Source of the DNA: Marinifilum_A sediminis
Lineage (GTDB): Bacteria; Bacteroidota; Bacteroidia; Bacteroidales; Marinifilaceae
Length of the DNA stretch: 64,000 nt
NCBI GenBank assembly: GCA_947496465.1
Contig: CANMCX010000001.1
Coordinates: forward strand, 186,001-250,000
Direction of reading: 5' to 3'
The translations under genes were made by a program, and so were the position numbers. Under the pieces are notes generated by a model. That model was given only the letters and a program-made list of their open reading frames with translations. It did no database searches and was not told where the DNA came from. This document shows, piece after piece, positions 62,030 through 64,000 of the stretch. How positions within the stretch are numbered: position 1 is the first letter of the stretch; every line of letters begins with the position of its first letter.

Positions 62030-64000
62030 ATGAATTATATTTTAGCAAACATTAACAAGAAGATTAAATTACAGAAAACTTTACAGAAAAAACATGAACT
62101 TAAAGTTTTGTATCAGTCTAAAATTGAATTTTATTTAACTTTATTTCTTGGATACTTGTGGAATAAGAATTTAAATAATTTACCTGATAACGAGAAAGAA
62201 TTCATAATCAATTGCATTTTAAAACCTTCTATCGGTAGTGTTGTAAATTTATTAAGAAAACTTGATAATAAACCGGAACTTTTTGGAAACAAAAAATTAA
62301 AGAAATTTCAAGCTGCTATAAATGAATACCCTAAAGTTCGAAATTCTAGAATTGGTCATGGTTATTCTTATGAAGATGATATTGATGACATATTGAGTGT
62401 GTTAGAAACTTTAATCGAAAATATTGAACAGGCACAAATCGAAATATTCAATGATTCAGATATAATTCTAGTTTTAGGTCAAAACAATGGAATTTATCAG
62501 GGTATTAATTTCAAGGCAGATGGTAGTGATTATTCTTTATGGACTTGTCCAACACAACTAGGGGAATTTAAAACTGGTGATTGTTATTTATTGGACTCAA
62601 ATAATGATTATTTCCGTTTGTCCCCATTTATAAGAATAAATGAGGAAGGAGAGTGTTATATATTTTCCTCTATAGATGAAAAATTAACAGGTCGAACTAA
62701 GTTTAATAAACTGTTAAAAACTGAAGTTCTAAATATAGACCTTCCTGAGTTTGCCAATATAGTTGTAAGCCAAGATAATTATAAAAAGAAGTCTGGTAAT
62801 GGTACAATAATAAATATATATGAAAACAATTATAAAGAATATATTGAAGTAGGTATTACAGACCATATTATAAAATTCTTAAGTAAAAATAAGTCATCTG
62901 TCTTTGCAACTCTTTGGGGTCATGGAGGTGTAGGAAAAACTGCTTCTATTCAGAATGCATGTGATATTTTATGTAATCGTGAGAATAAGATTTTTGACTA
63001 TGTTTTATTTCTGTCTGCAAAAGATAGATTTTATAATTATTATAAAGGTAGAATAGAAGATATTGAGGATAGCATTTCATCACTAGAACAAATTATAAGG
63101 TATACTAATAGAATAGTTTATAATGAAGAATCCCCAGATGAAACAAAAATACTTTCATATGATGGAAAACTTTTAATGATTATTGATGACTTTGAAACTT
63201 TCTCAAAGACAGAAAAAGAGAATGTTACAAATTTCATCAAGAGACTCGACATAAATAAACATAAAGTTATTATAACAACAAGAGCAGCAACTCTAATAAC
63301 TGGTGAAGAAATTAAAACAGGAGAACTAGATGTTGATCAGACTATTGTATTTCTAAAAAAAGCTCTTGAAGTTGAACTTTCAGTTCATGTTTCAGAAAGT
63401 TTTTCAAAAGAATTAAAGAAGCGTTCATTCCAAGAAAAAATACATGAAATAACCTCTGGACGTCCATTATTTATTCTCCAATTTGCAATTTTACTTGCTC
63501 AGAAATCTGATTTAGAGGCAGCTATGCTGTGTGAAATAAATAAATCCGAAGCAGCTAAGAATTTTCTTTACAATAGAATTTATGATTACTTATCATTAGA
63601 AGCTAAAAATCTATTTTTGGCGGTTAGCTTACTTGTTAGTGAGGATGATCTGACAGGATTGCTTGAAAATCTAAAATTCATTGTAAATAGAGAAGATCAG
63701 GAAGATGAATTTCAACTTTCACTAAATGAATTGATTAAACTGAAAATATTAGTTGTAGAGGATAAGTTTTTTCGTGTATATTCGTCAGAGGTATACAGAA
63801 TAATGAAAGAACATTATGAGAATAAAGGTGAGGAATATGATGGTAATATTACTAATCGTTTTAATCTAATAAATAATGATAGAAGTGTCGGTACAGAAAT
63901 GGCTCTTTTAGAACATGCTGATTCTAGTCGTTTATTAAGTGATGAAGCTGAAATAGAAAATAATTATAAACATATTCTTAAAAGAGAAAAAAGTCCATTA
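62030..64000 (+). CDS. HEPN-STAND NTPase fusion, C-terminus beyond the window
   Basis: The frame is open for 657 codons to the window edge. Residues 1-135 are helical and contain R104-N105-S-R-I-G-H110, the RNx4H-type motif of HEPN ribonucleases. Residues about 143-240 are strand-rich, of no family I know. From about 290 there is a STAND-type NTPase: Walker A GHGGVGKT (297-304), Walker B LLMIIDD (381-387), sensor IITTR (414-418), then SGRPLFILQFA and a winged-helix-like part. STAND proteins oligomerise on sensing a ligand and then switch on the effector, here probably RNA cleavage. A role as antiphage abortive-infection protein is inferred. Missing C-terminal repeats would be the sensor. Confidence 0.82.
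   Translation, partial: MNYILANINKKIKLQKTLQKKHELKVLYQSKIEFYLTLFLGYLWNKNLNNLPDNEKEFIINCILKPSIGSVVNLLRKLDNKPELFGNKKLKKFQAAINEYPKVRNSRIGHGYSYEDDIDDILSVLETLIENIEQAQIEIFNDSDIILVLGQNNGIYQGINFKADGSDYSLWTCPTQLGEFKTGDCYLLDSNNDYFRLSPFIRINEEGECYIFSSIDEKLTGRTKFNKLLKTEVLNIDLPEFANIVVSQDNYKKKSGNGTIINIYENNYKEYIEVGITDHIIKFLSKNKSSVFATLWGHGGVGKTASIQNACDILCNRENKIFDYVLFLSAKDRFYNYYKGRIEDIEDSISSLEQIIRYTNRIVYNEESPDETKILSYDGKLLMIIDDFETFSKTEKENVTNFIKRLDINKHKVIITTRAATLITGEEIKTGELDVDQTIVFLKKALEVELSVHVSESFSKELKKRSFQEKIHEITSGRPLFILQFAILLAQKSDLEAAMLCEINKSEAAKNFLYNRIYDYLSLEAKNLFLAVSLLVSEDDLTGLLENLKFIVNREDQEDEFQLSLNELIKLKILVVEDKFFRVYSSEVYRIMKEHYENKGEEYDGNITNRFNLINNDRSVGTEMALLEHADSSRLLSDEAEIENNYKHILKREKSPL

Noticed and set aside
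1..64000. Mobile elements, tRNA and rRNA genes
   Set aside because: I saw no transposase, integrase, terminal repeats, tRNA cloverleaf or rRNA sequence; a covariance-model scan would be decisive.

Overview
The window reads as a chromosomal segment of a low-GC Bacteroidota bacterium, most likely a marine, facultatively anaerobic member of the Marinilabiliales (Marinifilum/Labilibaculum type; this placement is inference). Supporting signs are the many promoters with the Bacteroidota -7 element TANNTTTG, a C-terminal type IX secretion (T9SS) sorting domain, the order bamD-rpoZ-coaBC-DUF4835-recN, an OmpP1/FadL protein, and an acyl-CoA carboxylase split into biotin carboxylase, biotin carrier and carboxyltransferase genes. 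I see no tRNA, rRNA, transposase, integrase or CRISPR array.

Layout. 1-3.8 kb: a GH15 glycosidase (cut by the window edge) divergent from a fused trehalose-6-phosphate synthase/phosphatase. 3.9-7.4 kb: the NAD de novo operon nadB-nadC-nadA. 7.6-13.7 kb: a TPR sensor kinase and a metal/redox envelope group (MntP, an FMN-binding protein, a porin, an SO_0444-type Cu/Zn efflux permease). 14-17.8 kb: the acyl-CoA carboxylase operon, with an operator-like palindrome at its start. 17.8-31.4 kb: housekeeping genes (tilS, pabB, pepT, proS), small lipoproteins, an acrylyl-CoA-reductase-like MDR protein with a divergent HxlR regulator, and a ligand-sensing histidine kinase. 31.5-34.7 kb: a Ser/Arg-rich lipoprotein and an OmpP1 protein. 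34.7-37.3 kb: cysD-cysN behind a long leader carrying a tandem four-block motif. 37.3-43.5 kb: fabI and the bamD-rpoZ-coaBC-DUF4835-recN cluster, in which coaBC is frameshifted at a run of ten A and is preceded by an intrinsic terminator. 43.6-46 kb: an alpha-oxoamine synthase and trxB.

46-64 kb is the accessory part. It holds a HaeIII-like cytosine-5 DNA methyltransferase next to a two-HKD PLD-family protein (candidate restriction pair), a ~3000-residue secreted protein with 14 FG-GAP units, 23 tandem 81-residue MBG-type repeats and a T9SS tail, a transglutaminase-like membrane protein, a DUF3124 lipoprotein, and, running off the right edge, a protein joining an N-terminal HEPN-like RNase motif to a STAND NTPase. 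That last architecture looks like an antiphage defence protein and, with the methyltransferase/PLD pair, is the best candidate for an undescribed system. The most testable oddities are the coaBC slip site, the cysDN leader, the 21-bp intergenic repeat near 22.6 kb and the 729-bp higher-order repeats in the giant gene.
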